DNA of 45,000 nt from Chrysomallon squamiferum (taxonomy: Eukaryota; Mollusca; Gastropoda; Neomphalida; Peltospiridae): positions 12,311,915 through 12,356,914 of the forward strand of contig CM022679.1 of the NCBI GenBank assembly GCA_012295275.1, in the 5' to 3' direction. The notes below the pieces were generated by a model. It did no database searches. It was not told where the DNA came from and saw only the letters and a list, made by a program, of their open reading frames with translations. Numbering within the stretch: the first letter of the stretch is position 1; every line of letters starts with the position of its first letter. Made by a program: the position numbers and the translations under genes. This document shows positions 1 through 15,851 of this stretch, in pieces.

Positions 1-45
1 ATCATTATCTCATGTTTATTATTGTTTTTATTATGATTTACTTAC

Positions 46-159
46 ATTTAGGACTCTGACACTGGTCTCCTTCAAAAGAATCAGTACATTCACAATAAGG
101 ATGAGAGGTCCCACGACACTTCCCACCATTTTTACAGTAGTTTGGAATGTCACATATAT
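46..159 (-). CDS. E65: EGF domain, last exon in the window
   Basis: Phase 1 to 1, 38 codons. It reads [33 protein letters not shown]. It is followed by a good donor (GTAAGTAAA), so at least one more exon lies beyond position 1. Confidence 0.9.
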
Positions 160-2330
160 CTGAAATTGAATTTTGGAACATTTGTCAAACTCAGAGTTCT
201 TGTCTGTCTGTGTGCTTTATTTATTACATTTAATATATATATTTAAATAATCATTTGAAATCTCTTCAAAACATATATATCAAATATACAGCAACTGTAT
301 TTAAAAAGGCCATAAAATGTAAAACCTAGGAATTGAAAACCACAGTTCCCTCAGCAACAGAATAAAACCCACCATAAGTCCTATAAAATGTTAAAACAGA
401 AAAAAGTAAGAACAAACGAAATAATAAATAAAAGAATGAATTAAATTATATATTAATATTAAAAAAAAAAAACACATCATGAATAAAAGTTCTGAAAACA
501 GAAAATAAAAAAGCCCTTCATAAATACATTTGAGAAACAGAATGAAAGAACAGTTAAATATTAATAGTTTTACAATATACTCACACTGACAGTCAGGTGG
601 GTTAGTATATCCTTGCTTGCACAGACACTGAAAACCTGGAGAAGCAGATTTATCTACACAGACTGAGTTGGTAGAACAGTTATCTTTCCCTGATTTGCAC
701 ATAGCTGGTATACAAATAAATAAAATAAAATGAGCAATTATGAAAATATAAATAAATAAACAAATAAGTAAATAAATGAATTTGTAAAAAGTAATGAAAA
801 CAACAAAAAAAAAATCTATTGTCTGAACATACCTACAGAACTAAATAAGTACATAACTAATTGACTGATCTAAGATACGCTGACAGAATGACAGTTTATT
901 TAAATTTGAATAAACATATATGATCATAAAATTATAATAATTGACAATTACCACTATCTTTGTATTTTAAGAACAAAAAACAACAACAAAAAAATAACAC
1001 AAAAAAAAGGACAAAGCAACTTACAAAAACAGTCAACTGGACTGATTGTTCCAGTGGATAATGTGGTCAAATTATTTGGGCAGGGGAGACAACTGGGCTG
1101 GTTTTGCACATTCTGGAACATTCCTACAGGACATGGGTCACAGGTACCTGTTTGTGGATTATATCCCTTTCCAGCTGGGCAAATGGCTGAAAGATATAAT
1201 AATGTATATTATTTAAAGAAATAATAAAGTATATTATTTATTTCAAATACAAGTAGCTTCTATGATATTAGAGGATTCTCACAAATTATTTTACATTCAT
1301 TTGGAACTATCCAGTTATCTCTGCAATTGAAACAACAATAACAACAACTACTACAACAACAACACCTACTACTACAACTACTGCCTCTACAATAGCAACA
1401 ATAATAACCACAACAACTACAACTACTACTACTACTACTATAACAATAACAACTACTACAACAGTAAAGTTTTTTTATGGCAATGAAGCATTACAAATAT
1501 TGTTGGCATGTGATAAAATTGAAGTAGAACCACACACATACAACAGAATCAGTCACAAGTATGTTTAGGACTCTACTGTTTCTGAATATGTTGCTTTTCT
1601 AACATAGAACCAAATCTGCATCCTGTTAATATGGAATCATGTTCTATTTTAGTGGAGTGTTTGCTGAATGAATGCTGCTCAACCTTTGCACCTTGTTTTT
1701 GTCACTCTTCCATTATCCTACCACATGCTCTATACCACATCATTTTTGTGTGATGTGCAGTGTGCCATCTTAGCATAACTACCACAGTAGTCCTAAACAG
1801 GAGACAAAAGAATTGCTTTCCCACTTTGATCCATGATTATAATGACTGAGAGAACAATATTTATTATCAATACACCATTTTTGGTGGATGTGCAGCATTC
1901 AGAGAGAATGTACACTCCTTACAGTATCTATCTCTGATCATTATGTATACAAATTACCAATACTGCACATGGTCTGGTCTGTAGCTCCTGTCCCATTGGT
2001 TGTAACATTAGCAGGACAGGGCTGACAGGTCCAAGACAATGTTTTGTTCCGGAATGTTCCCTTCTGACAGGAAGTGCAGACATTTTTGTTTTCCTGGAGT
2101 TGTTGTCCTGAAGGACAGTCACCTACAAGAGACAGAAGATGTGTTAATTTAAACAATTATTTTGAAAAGTAGACTGAATTTGAGTTTCTCTTCTCTTTAA
2201 TACTAATAATGCTAATAATACTAATGCTAATACTAATACTAATAATAATAATGGTTGAAAAAACATAAAGAAAAAAACTATATTAAAATTTGAAATATTT
2301 TAAAATTTTAAGTAACTTTCATTCAACTGA

Positions 2331-2379
<49 letters not shown>

Positions 2380-4727
2380 AATCATCACACACACACACAG
2401 AAACACAAAAAATCTACACACACATACATGCACAGAAACACACAAAAAATTATTTAGCAAACAGCAAAACAATACTTGAACAAAGAGTACATACGGTAAC
2501 AGTCACTGACAGATGAAGCTCCAGTTATTTTTGTGGTGTAGCCTGTCTGACAAGGAACACATTTTTCCATCCACTTCTTGTTCTGATAGCTTCCTACAGG
2601 ACAGTCTTCACACCTGTTAGTAACAGTGTTTCTGTACTGTCCAATACGAGTACAGTTTGCTGAAACAAGACATGTATAAATTAAAAACAAAAAAGAATCA
2701 TGTGTATGTACAGGAAATTCAGTTCATCATGTTATTAATAAACAACAAAATTCTGATCTTTTGTTGCACTAAACAAGTCTTGATTATAGCATTTTTAATG
2801 GACAGCAGATGGACTGGGTAAATTTCAATTATTGGTAGTATATGGAATTTTTAATAAACTGTATTATCAGTTTACATACATCACCCTGCACCTTAAATCA
2901 GGTATTAGGTCACATTAATTTATGCAAAATTTTATATTCCTTATGTCAGAAGCTTTGTTTTGATACCATACCCACATCCAAAGCTTGTGGCTGCAAATAT
3001 ATATAAAAAATATACCTAATTGAATACTGGTAATAATGGAAAATTATGTATAAATTTCTCTAAATTCTTCAATATACAGTTCTGAAGAGACTTTCACAAA
3101 GATATTTTGCATTATAAATTCATGATTCATTGTTTCCTGCTAGATCCATGAGATAAGTTTTTATATAGAATTTTCTTTCAAAATCTCAGTATTTAAAAAT
3201 GATAGCTCCATGAATGTATTATAGCTAGCTTGAAAGTCAGTTTAATCCTTGACTCAATGTGCAGGGTGGTGTACAGTAAACAGTTCACTTACTGGATACA
3301 TTTTTGTATGACTATCACTGTTAAATTATCAGTTACATTATTAGGCTGTGAAAATTTATTTAAGGAGATATAATATCATCAATGTCCACAAACAAATTTT
3401 TCAGTTATTTATTTTGCAGTACCTATGTTACAGTCTTCAATATTTACTGATCCTTTCTTAGAGATCTCACTGAGAGGACAGAGTTTACAGGTTGGACCAT
3501 CTGTAGTCTTGTTACGAAAGTAACCAACTGGACACATTTGACAGGACTTTGTAGTCACATCATAGCCTGAACCATCTTCACAAACCGCTGGAAAAAATAT
3601 CAGTGCTTTAAGATATTAAAAAATAAATAAATTAGTAAATATAAGTATTGATGATGATGTAGATGATGATAGGAATAATGAAAGTGATGGCAGGATAATG
3701 ATGATACTTCTAATATCACCACAACCACCACTACTACTGCTGCTACTACTACTACTACTACTACCACAGCTACTACTACTAACAATAAAAGCATCAATAA
3801 TAAAATTAAAATAACCATAACAGTAGTAGTAGTAGTAGTAGTAGTACAAGCAGTAGTAGTAGTAGTAGTAACAGTATAATAAATAAATAAATAAATAAAT
3901 AATTATGGACATAACAGACTTACGGACACACTGACTGGCATTGACAGTTCCTGCACTGAGTGTGGTCAAATGTACACCACAAGGTATACAAGAGTCCTGC
4001 CATTTGCTGGCCTGATACTGACCAACTGGACATGGAGTACATGAATTGTTATCATCCAGGAATGTACCAGGTAAACATCCCACTGAAAAGCATCAGTATA
4101 TTTTATTAAGTGTTATGTAAACATAAATATATTTGTGTATCTTTCCATTTTATTATATATATATACACACATCCATACACACTCATATATGCAAATATGT
4201 GTGCATGTATGTACATGTGTTTGTATATTTTTATGTATCTTATTATTTGTTAATATATTACCTCTTTTACATTCATACACTCTTCAGTAAAAATAGCTAA
4301 CTGTTTGTATACTTAAGTAATATGATTTATTACATAATTAAAAATTATATCTATTTTAATTATAAATATACTTTATAAAATATAAAAATTAATTTTTATG
4401 TTTACCTATATCACATTCAAGAACACTTTTAGCTCCAGTTGCTTTTGTCCTAAATCTTGGAGGACACTCTACACAGGACAAAGGTCCTTGGTGGTTTTTG
4501 TAGAAACCAATTGGACATGGAGAGCATTTTCCTGATTGACCTTCGTATCCTTGTGGACAAACAACTACAAAAAAGAAAATCAGAACTATATACATATATA
4601 TACACACACACATACATAGCAAAAAGCTTAAATAAAAATATTATTAGAAAATCACATTCATGAAATACACCCATCTACACACACCCACACCCACACATAT
4701 GCCCACAGCCACCCACCCACCCACATA

Positions 4728-4777
<50 letters not shown>

Positions 4778-5076
4778 TATACACACACACGCACTTATTA
4801 TTCTAATGTTTTTTCATACATTTTATAAATCAGCAAATTTTCAATTGTAAACATTCAAATTTAACATTACTAATACAAACTTCGACACTGGTTTGATGTT
4901 GTTGATGCTGTTGTTAATGTTGTGTAGCCATTTGGACACTGTAGACATGAGTGTTGTCGTGGTAGAGGTTGATACTCTCCAAATGGACAAGCCAGACAGT
5001 CTTCTTTACCTCCATCTATGCTAATTATTTGATATCCAGCAGAACAGTTTCCTTAAAAACAAACTAAACAAACAAA

Positions 5077-5107
<31 letters not shown>

Positions 5108-5549
5108 ATTAAAATGTTTATATTTGTTAATAAAAAAATATCAAACAATACATACTTCATTTTTTTCTGATATAGTTAAGAAACAATTTCACAAAATATA
5201 TGTGTCACATAAATTTATTTATAGCCAATGATTTTATATTGTTATAATTAAATAGTCACAATCTGTACATATTTTTAATATTCTGATTTAAATTGGATTT
5301 TAATACTTTAGAATTTATATACAGTTTTCTTTAACATAAATAAATATTTATTGAACAGTTTTGTAATTATAATTATAATTATGTAGGAACTGAAATTAAG
5401 ATGCTTCCAAGTAAAAGATAATAATTTTTTAATGATAAATGACATGTCTGTTACATTATAGATGGAACACAGAAAATAGAAATTCACACACACAAAACAC
5501 ACAAATATATCTTTCAATCTTTGTATTGATAGACCAAATCACTGTAATG

Positions 5550-5580
<31 letters not shown>

Positions 5581-8500
5581 ATCATAAACAACAATATATT
5601 ATTAAGAAAAAAAAAAAAATTGTTAAACAACGTCCAAGAAAAAAAAAAAAAAATTGCTTATTGATTGAAATTCAAAAATGAAAACAGAATAATAATTTAT
5701 TAACAAATCAGTTTCATATATATATATTTTTTTTTTTTCAAACAGAAAATAATATTGGCCAAGTTATCAGTGTAGTAATAAAACTCACTAATTGAACAGT
5801 CACTGACTGATTTAGATCCTGACTCTGGAGTGACATAGCCTGAAGGACATGGCTGACAAACTTTGTGTGCGACATCTTTGTAAAATCCTACATCACAGTC
5901 ACGACAAGAACCATTGACTCTTTCTTCACCAGCTGGACATGACACTGAAATCAGACAGGAAGACGAAATGTTTCATTCATATTTACAATCTATCATCATG
6001 TGACATGTTGCAAGTGAAATATTAAGCATTTATAAATGTACAGCTTTTACAGTGCCTCATACTTTATTATTCAAAGGGTGCATCACCACCCACCCAAGTT
6101 GTGAACCACTGTATTAAAACTCTGGATAATGAAAGCTGATTTTGGACATGAGAAAACCCTTTCAAAGTTCACTTCACCACTTCTAATATAATAATTATAC
6201 TGGCTTTTTTTTCTGTTTTATTTCTGACATTTTTTCTGGTGTCTCATGATTAAATAATGAACTGCTGATTTAATTTGAAATAGTATTACAACCATGATTA
6301 AAAACAAAAAAGACTGTGTAAAAATGTAACAAGTCTGTTTTCAAATAGAACAACTATATAAACATGTAACAAGTCTATTTTCAAACTCACATGGATCAAA
6401 GCACTGATTCTGCCTGGTGCTTCCTGTGTGTGATGTAGTAGTTCCTGCAGGACAGTTAACACAGTCTGTCTGATTCCACTCTGGCTGGTAAGTACCGACA
6501 GGACATTTTTCACACTGACCAGTTACTGGGTTAAGTTTGAAACCAGGAAAACACTGAGCTGCAATCACAGTATTAATATTTATGAATGATAATTACAGAG
6601 AAACGTCAATTCCCAATACAGCAAAAATGTTATTATATAATATATATATATATACCTGAAATAAATAAATGAATATATAATATAAATATGTTAATTTGAA
6701 ATTTAACACATTAAAATAAAATTTCATGGAAATGAAAATGGCAGCATCAATGAATTATCTTCTTTTTTTTTTATTTTTTTTTTATTTGCTACAATTAAAA
6801 CCCAGTAACAAATAAAAAAGAAAACATTTAACAGTTTACAAAATGCCCATAGGGTATCTTTTCTTATCATCATGGGTGAGATTATCAGGTTATATTATAA
6901 ATACTGTAATTAAAAAAAAAACACAATGCTAGTACATTATTTTACAAATAATTTCATAAAGACAAAAAAGCAAACATCTGATGCACTGACTGCAAAGTTG
7001 ACTCTCCCTTCGGGTTTACCAAGTCATAAATTTAAAAAAAAAAAAAATGATCTTGTATCAGATAAGATTAGTTGGATAGCTTGTGTTATTTACTTACATG
7101 AATCTACACACAAGTCTACAGTTGCAGAGCCAGTGTTGACTGTAGTGGTGCCCTGTGGACAGTCAGTACATTCAGTCTGGTTGAATAACGGCTGGTACGT
7201 ACCAACTGGACATTCCTCACAAACATTGGTTAACACTGTTGAGTCTTGATCCAGGAGAACACTCAGCTGAAAGAGCAAGCAGAAAATGTGAGGAGGGAAA
7301 AGAATAAAAACAAAGAAACAAATGGCGACATTTAATAAAGCAGTCCTGTAACAGGATATAACACAAAGCATGATGCTGTACAGGACTAAACGTGTGATGT
7401 CTCATGTTCCAGGGTACCACCTTGAACTTAATAACTTTTTTTATCTTAAAGAAAAATGAAATGCTCAAGGTAAATTGTCCTTTAAACTATCGCTATGTTC
7501 CTGCAGCAATTGATTATGTTTTTCATATCATAAGGAAATAAAAGTTAGTTTTTAAATGGTAATAACCTTTTGATGGTGATAATGATTATTTATATATTAT
7601 ATATTTTTGCCAACATATATATCCACACATAGATGTAAATTACAGTTAAATGACAGATGGCTATGAATTTGATATATACATTTACAATATGCACACATAA
7701 ACATACCATCAGACAGCTGTGCTTACTGATATGCATATTCCAAAATGCGAAAATAATTTGTTTTCCTTTTGAAAAGGTGATTACACACACTCCCATCTAA
7801 TTTAATAATCCTTACCAACATTACACATGGCAGAGTTCACTGCTGCTGTTGTAGCTGTAGTGTAGCCTGGTGGACACAACAGACAGACTGGATCCACGTC
7901 ACTCTGTCTGTATGTCCCTAGAGGACAGTCCCTGCACTTCTGGTCTGCTGTGAGTTCCCTGCCACTGGGACACACATCTTTGTTGATGAGGATAAAAATT
8001 AAAATAATGAGTAATAAATTAATGTGTTATAACGGGAAAAATAAATAACTAAAAAAAAAAATGAAGTATAAAAAAATTAAAATAAATAAAATATAAAGGA
8101 AAATGAATAAAAATTAAGTAAATTTTTTTTTTTTTTTTAAAACAAGCATGCTTTTGAAATGTTTTTTTTTTTTTTTTCAGAGGCAATTTATTTTTACTTT
8201 TAATTTGTTATAAATCCTGGGTGGTAATTTAAAATGTCTTTTTTATCCATAGACCATGTACAGGTTTATGCATATGGATCTATTATGAACTGAAGTTCAT
8301 GTAAGCATAGTTATTTATTTTGAAAATGGGTACATATTTACAAAAAATGAACATATCTTTTTCAAAAAGATAATTAATTAAATAATTAATAATAATATTC
8401 TTGAGTACAGAAAAAAGCAGAAACTCAGTTTATATTCAATATTGTTAACCGTGGCAACTCAGTCTGTCCGGTCAATCCGGTATAATGGATACTTAGTCTT

Positions 8501-9975
8501 TTAAGTATATGTGCATCTATCATGATAACATTAAATTGACAAATAAAAACCAAATCGATGGAATCAATAATAAAAAAAGGAACACCAAAATTGACACAAC
8601 AACAGCAACATCAGCCCCAGCAAATATTTACTTCACTCACCAATGCAGAGGTGAGATGCAATTGTTCCTGATTTTGTTGTAGTTCTTCCAAGTGGACAAG
8701 TTTTGCAGAAGAAAGTTCCAGTAGTGTCTTGATAAAAACCAACACCACAATCTTCACATCTCTGGCTGGAGATGTTGAAAAATCTACCAGTAGGACAAAT
8801 CTCTGGAAAAAATAAATAAACAAGTCACAGATTTTAAACTAATTATATATGATAATGTATGTATGTGTATATATGTTTGTTTTATGTGATATACATGTTC
8901 ATAAATATGTTTTATGTGCATATATGTGTGACTCTACTTGGGTCTGTTTGTGTGAAAGTTTTATATTTATATGTCCAAATAGCCTGTTTTTTCAAACAAA
9001 TTTGAAATCAAAAAGAAATTTATATATATATATATATATATATCTCTTTTTTTTTCTTAAATATATTATACATATTTTAACAAACAATTATTCAGATCTG
9101 CATAAAATCTGTCAATTAATATATACAAACCATGACATTCAGTACTGGAGACAGCACCAACACGTTGAGTTGTCTTCCCTGCAGGACAAGAAACACACTG
9201 AAGAGCTCCATAGTTTGACTGGAAGGTTCTCATTGGACAGTTGTCACAGTGCTTGGTGGAGCCATTGAAGAAAGTGCCAGGACCACATTGCACTGGTTAT
9301 TCAGAATAAAAAACAGAAGGATAATCACTGTATGTAAAACATAACATATACTGTAGCTAATTATAATGAAGTTTTTATTTGTCTAGTCATTTGTTTGTTG
9401 TTTCCTTTCACCAGTTATAAATTATGTAAAATTGTAAAATGATTAAGGTAGTTGTTTTGTTTTTTTAAATTATTTTATTTTATTGTTTCATTTGAGTAAT
9501 ACTTTATCAAAATAAATAATTCTTCTACAGAATTCTTAATTCACTAAACACCAAATACTTTCTCTCTGTCACATCATCAGTTTCATTCATATATTTATCA
9601 TTTGCAAAACCAAATAATTTTTAATTGGTATTTTATAAATATTTTTTATAAAACACTTTTTATTTGTCCTCTGGTATTTTCAAACATCATGGAAGGAAAG
9701 ACAAATGTTACATTTACTGACAACAATCATATTTTAAAACTATGTGTATATGATTAATACATTTTAAGTTTCTTCTTTTGTTTTCACCCTTAAGCATTAA
9801 TATATATATTTTTTCTTTAATATAATTAATTATTTTACCACAGAGCTTGCCCACTACAACTTGTCCAGAGTTACACTTTAAAACAACTTTGATGTCCAAA
9901 CTGTTTGAATTTGGCAGAGCTTTGAAATTTTTTTCCTGTAAAATAAAAGCAACTTTGAGGGCCATAATATAATAT

Positions 9976-10007
<32 letters not shown>

Positions 10008-13000
10008 TGTGTGTGTGTGTTTTGTATATATAGACAGATAGACAGACGCACAGACATTCAGACATACACAAAACAGAAATAATAAGAATTAGGGTAGAGA
10101 ATAAGATAAAAGAAATTAATTTCATTTTATTTTTTTTATTTTGATAAATTATAACATTTTAAATTTATGCAGATTTTATATATCTGTAGATTCTAATAGC
10201 CATTAAGAAAGCTGTTTTCTGATTCTCAGTAAAGAGAGATAGAGACAGACAGATATATGTACAATTAGACAAACAGACTGAATAATAATGAATAGTATTG
10301 TGTTCTAGAACATCATAAATAAATCAGATATTTACTTTATATGTTAAGATCTTTTCATCAAGAATTGACTGAAGCAGAATCTTTTGAACAGGTAAAGTAT
10401 TTCCCCTACTTTGAATTTCTGATCTGAAAACGAAACAACAGTTGTATATCAGAATATCAGAATTGAGATGAAATCAGAATAATGGAATTAAGACAATGAA
10501 AATCATAAAATAATAATAAAATACATATTACTTAGACAATTATAAAAGTTATAAATTAATAATTAATGCATATTTAACAATAAAGAAATAATCAATAGAA
10601 AAAAGAGGTCAAATAAATAGTAATAAAAAAAACAACAAGTAATAAATAAATAAATAAATAAATAAATAAAATTAAATAAATGATTAATTAATTAAAAATA
10701 AAAAAAAATAAAAATAATGTTTAATGTTTAATCTTAAAAAACAAATTATAATCAACAAAAAAATAAAAAAATAAAATAAAAATAAAAATAAAAATGAAAA
10801 TAAAAATAATAATAATAAAATAAAATATTTAATCAAACATAAACAATCTACAAAATTAGAAAATATAAAAACTCTCTTCCACACTTACACAACATCTGTG
10901 ATGTTAACTGCAAGCTTGCCACTTGAAAAACGATTACAGCTGAACTGAAAGGTGAAGTCTGTGCAGGGACTGTTTCGACACAGTAGTTTGTGTAAGGCAG
11001 ACACACTTGTGGACAGTCTCTGTTCTAACACAGACTTTATCTGATAGCAGCTTGCACCAGATATGTAGTGTGACAGACCAACACTCACATCTGCTTTAGC
11101 TTGACCCACAATTCCTGATTCAAAATGAAAAGAAAAGTTAAAAACATTTTTTTTAATTTGAGATGCGTTTAAAAATAATCTGCTGAACAGTATAATCACC
11201 TCACCCACCCACCACCCCAGAAAATGGAAATTATAAAAAATATGTAAAAAAACAGAAAATATACAAATAACAAAAGAAAAGATAAATTAGAGATATTTTA
11301 TTTAGTGATCGTTCAACATGCTTCTCATTCATTCTGTCTGTTAGCATGATTCTATATGTACTGTACTTATAGGTGATGGAATGTGTCATTCATTTTCAAA
11401 AATATGTGTGCCTACACAAATACATAAGAGACAAACAGAGACAAGGAGAAATTCACAGATGGACAGACAGACAGATGGATAAATTGGTGAATGGATGGAT
11501 GGATATACAAACAGGTAAAGACAGAGACTGACAAAGACTGACAGATAGACAGACATGTAGGTAGAAAGATAAACAGACAGATAAAAAGTCAGACAGAAGT
11601 ATCATATACATAAATGAATGGACAGAAAGATAGGCTAACAAACAGACAGACAAAAACATTCATCACCCAATTAATTATTTCATAAATCAATGTTAAGAAC
11701 TAAGAACTTACTTCCACATGAAGGATAAAGTCCTTCAAACTGTGAATTCAGTGAATTCCAGTCTCCTGAAGGTCCACAGGTGAAGTGTTTTGGTGCTGGG
11801 TCAACCAGAACCGATGTGTTGCTAGGACACGTGATGTCACAGACTGAAAAAGGCCATTTTCCTTGTTTCTTGAAACATGTCTGCAATCCACCTCCTTGAG
11901 GCTGATTCAAATCTGGGCAGAAGGAATCTGAAATTGACAAATGTATTTAATTTTTATTTATTAAAAAATATATATATGATCTTCTCTTTCTTAATTTTCA
12001 AATGGTTCTTCTTTTTCTTCTTCTTTCATTCTTTAATTATTTATTTACTTTCTCTATTTGATTTAACTTATTCCTTTAGATTTAATAAATAGTATAGGTA
12101 ACTAATATTCCAGATGAAATACAAACATAAATAAAAAATAAACAAACAAACAAACAAAATAAAATAACAAATAAAAAAACAAATGAATAAAATTATGAAA
12201 ATAAACAAAAACAAATTAACAAAAATATAAATAATGAAATAAAAATATTAAAATAAATAATATGTTTTCATTAAAAAGACATATAAAAAGTGAAAATTTA
12301 ATTTAATTTAAAGATGTAAATTATACTGTAAATATTATTAATATTCGCTGTCTTTGCATCAGTATTATGTCATATTTTAACAGTGTGAACTCCATTGAGA
12401 CATCACTAGCTCTTTCATCTGTATTAAAATACATATTTTTAAATCCATGAAAATTTTAAACTAATAATGAATTTTTCCTTTTAAAAATTTATTTTTATTT
12501 TTTTTTTTTCTTTGTACTTGTTAAAAATTTTTTTATAGAAAATTATTTATAGCCAAATGTCAAATGAGAAAAAAAAATCAAAGGAAAACAAAAAGGAAAT
12601 AAATTATTTAATAAACAAATAAAATAAACATAATCAGTTAATAATAAGTAAATATATTAATAATTACAAGAAAATTTATAAATAAAAATTTTAAAAATAA
12701 ATATAATACATAAATTTATTGATATCAGATAGTCCTATATATGCATGTACATATGTATATGTATATTATATATCAGTTCACTAATGTTACACTAATTCTT
12801 AATTATAATTAAATACTTAAATAATTAAATATTTAAAAATAATTATAATTAGAATAAATACCCATAAATTTATAATATATAATTACAATTACATAAATTC
12901 ATGTAATTAATTATTTTTAGATAAATATTCTATTCCATGATATTAAACTATAATTAAATAAATACCCATAAATTCATAATAAATAATTATAATTAAATAA

Positions 13001-13560
13001 ATGATGATGTAAATATCAGATAAAAATATAAATATATACCTGATCTGTAGTTAGATTTCACAGTGATAGCTCCATCAAAGACTGGTTCTTTCCATGTAAC
13101 AACAGTGTTTGGTGTTAGACTCTCTTTGAAAACATTTCCAGGACAAGACTTAACTTTTGAGGCAGTAGGTTCTACAAAACAATCAGGTTTAAATATGTGT
13201 ATTTTGTGTAATCTTGGAATCATTACATTTTGCTATAATACTTCTGCATTTTACTGTTGTTTTTATTTTGTAAATACTTTTTAATAAAAGGAAAAAATTA
13301 TTTACACATATACATTTATGTTTTTTTTTTCTTCTTCATTTTAATTAACTATGATCTGAGATATTTCAAAAGATAATTATTTTTATTTTCTCTCGTTTGA
13401 ATTATTAATTATAAATACCATACATGTATGTATACCCAAATATTTTAGTATACACTGTATATAATTATGTAAAGAGATCCACATGCTAATAAACATATGC
13501 CTACTTTTGCACCCATCTACCCACAGAAATGTGAGACACATTCATGAATGCACGTAACAC

Positions 13561-13623
<63 letters not shown>

Positions 13624-15390
13624 CTTCACTGAAATACACACCAACTCACCCAAACATCCACCCCAACACCAAAAATATCCCCAAAACACTTACTTTTTAT
13701 TAATCTTACACAGTCTGGAGGCTCAGCAAAGCCTGAAGGACAGGAGTTGTATCTAGCAGTGGAAGGTCTCACTGTTTTTGTGTTACCTCTTGTAACAAAC
13801 CCTGCCCATCGCAAAACAACCCCACCAGTTAACACAACCTGTGGAGCGTCTTGCAGATATTTTGCCTCTGACAGAAAATCTATGTATCGACTGTAGATGT
13901 TTACTTGAGATAAGCAGCCAACAAACACACTAGTTTCAGTTTGCTGTGCCTGTTGGTATGAGCCCAAAGAAAGCCAGATTCTGAAAAACAAAACAGTCTT
14001 TTTTTTTGTTGTCATTTCAGTATGTTGTATTGATGCCTGTAAGCTATCTAAACCAGAAAATAATTTCAAAGATATTTTCAGATGTCAGATACATAATAAG
14101 AAAGAATAAAACATAAATGATGAAAAAGAATATATATATATATATATTTTTTTTTTTCATGCACACATACACAGACAAACACAAACAGAAATATACCATC
14201 AAGTATTTCAATTTATTTTTATTCTTATTTATTCATCTTTATTATTATTTTTTTAGTTTACATTAATATCAAATTTTTAATGCACCTTTTATCAAATCCT
14301 TTTTAAACTAATAAATCATTAACAAAAGATCAAAATTAGTAGATGAAAATTTACTTTGCTGAGAGTATCTTGCCAACTGCATAGTTAGTTCTTTGACTCT
14401 GTAAGGCATTGTCCAGTAAAAGACTGAGTGTTCCAGTGTCTTTGTGCCAGGATACTGCCAGATTGTGCCATACCCCATCATTGACTGTCACAGAGGAAAA
14501 TGGAAGAAGTTCTGTGTTGTCAGTGAAGTAGGAAAACAAGCCTGTTTCATTCACAGACAACAGCTTGTGAAGAGATGAAAGAAAACCTGGACTTCTGTGA
14601 ATTTAAAACACAAATATAAAATATGTATGTATGGACAGATATAATCACACAGACACTATTTTATATACATATCTATCTACCTGTCTAACTGTCTATCTAT
14701 CGATCTATCTGTCTATACATATATACATATATATAAAGCATGTTAGCTAAAGGGCATATAGACAGTTTTTTTCTTTTAAAGAAAATGGAAAACACTGAGA
14801 AGGATGTATGCCATTAAATTAAAAATTCAGTAATCATTTACTATTGAAGGATGTCAGTGATTTTAGAAATAATCATCAGTCAATGTATCAAACTAAAATT
14901 TGGTAAAAATGGATCTAATCCCTTTTTACAACTGAACTTAGAATTAACTTTTACACCATAAATAATCATTCTTTTATAAAGAAAATATCTGAACTGAACA
15001 GTCTGTGTTAGCAAACTGCATCAGCTTTAACTGTGATATAAAATGTTTTTACCTGGTTTCATAAACAGTAAGGAAAGTTCCACTTGTGTTTGTGATAGAA
15101 TATTTAAACCACACAGAAATACTGAAACCATCTGACCACACTACAGGTATGGGATATGGAAGATATGCACTGCCTCCATTTTGTGAGGCCAAGAAGCAAA
15201 GGTCATAATCAGTATTTATATCTGAAAAAAGTATAATTTAAATTTCACTGAATATCTGAAGAAAGTGTTAATAATAAAAGCTGTTATATAAAATATATTG
15301 AATTTAATATGTGTAGATTTATATTTAGTTAATGATCAGTATGGTGTAGTCTAACAAACACACACACACACATACCCACACACACACATA

Positions 15391-15423
<33 letters not shown>

Positions 15424-15767
15424 CTACAAACACATACACACAAGGACACACAGAGAAAAATATATATGTATATATATATGTATGTATATATGAATGTATG
15501 AATATAAGTATAATAATATGCATACATATTTTTTATTAAAAATAAACAAATTAACTAATTAAAAGATCACATAATAAAATTATATACAAAGATGAAATAC
15601 CTTCAGTACAGTTGGGTTCTTTCTTTCCAACAGGACAGTGACAGTAATGGCCACCAATCCCTTCAACACAGGTAGAACTGTGAGGACAAACAACATTTTG
15701 ACAAAATTCTATTCTGATTTCACACCTGCTGCCAGTGAATCCTGTAATGATAATGATGATGATGATG

Positions 15768-15851
<84 letters not shown>

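Noticed and set aside
3600-3818. Hydrophobic Val/Leu-rich frame that could look like a membrane segment
   Set aside because: It is the ACT/TAG array in a shifted frame. No splice sites or domain.
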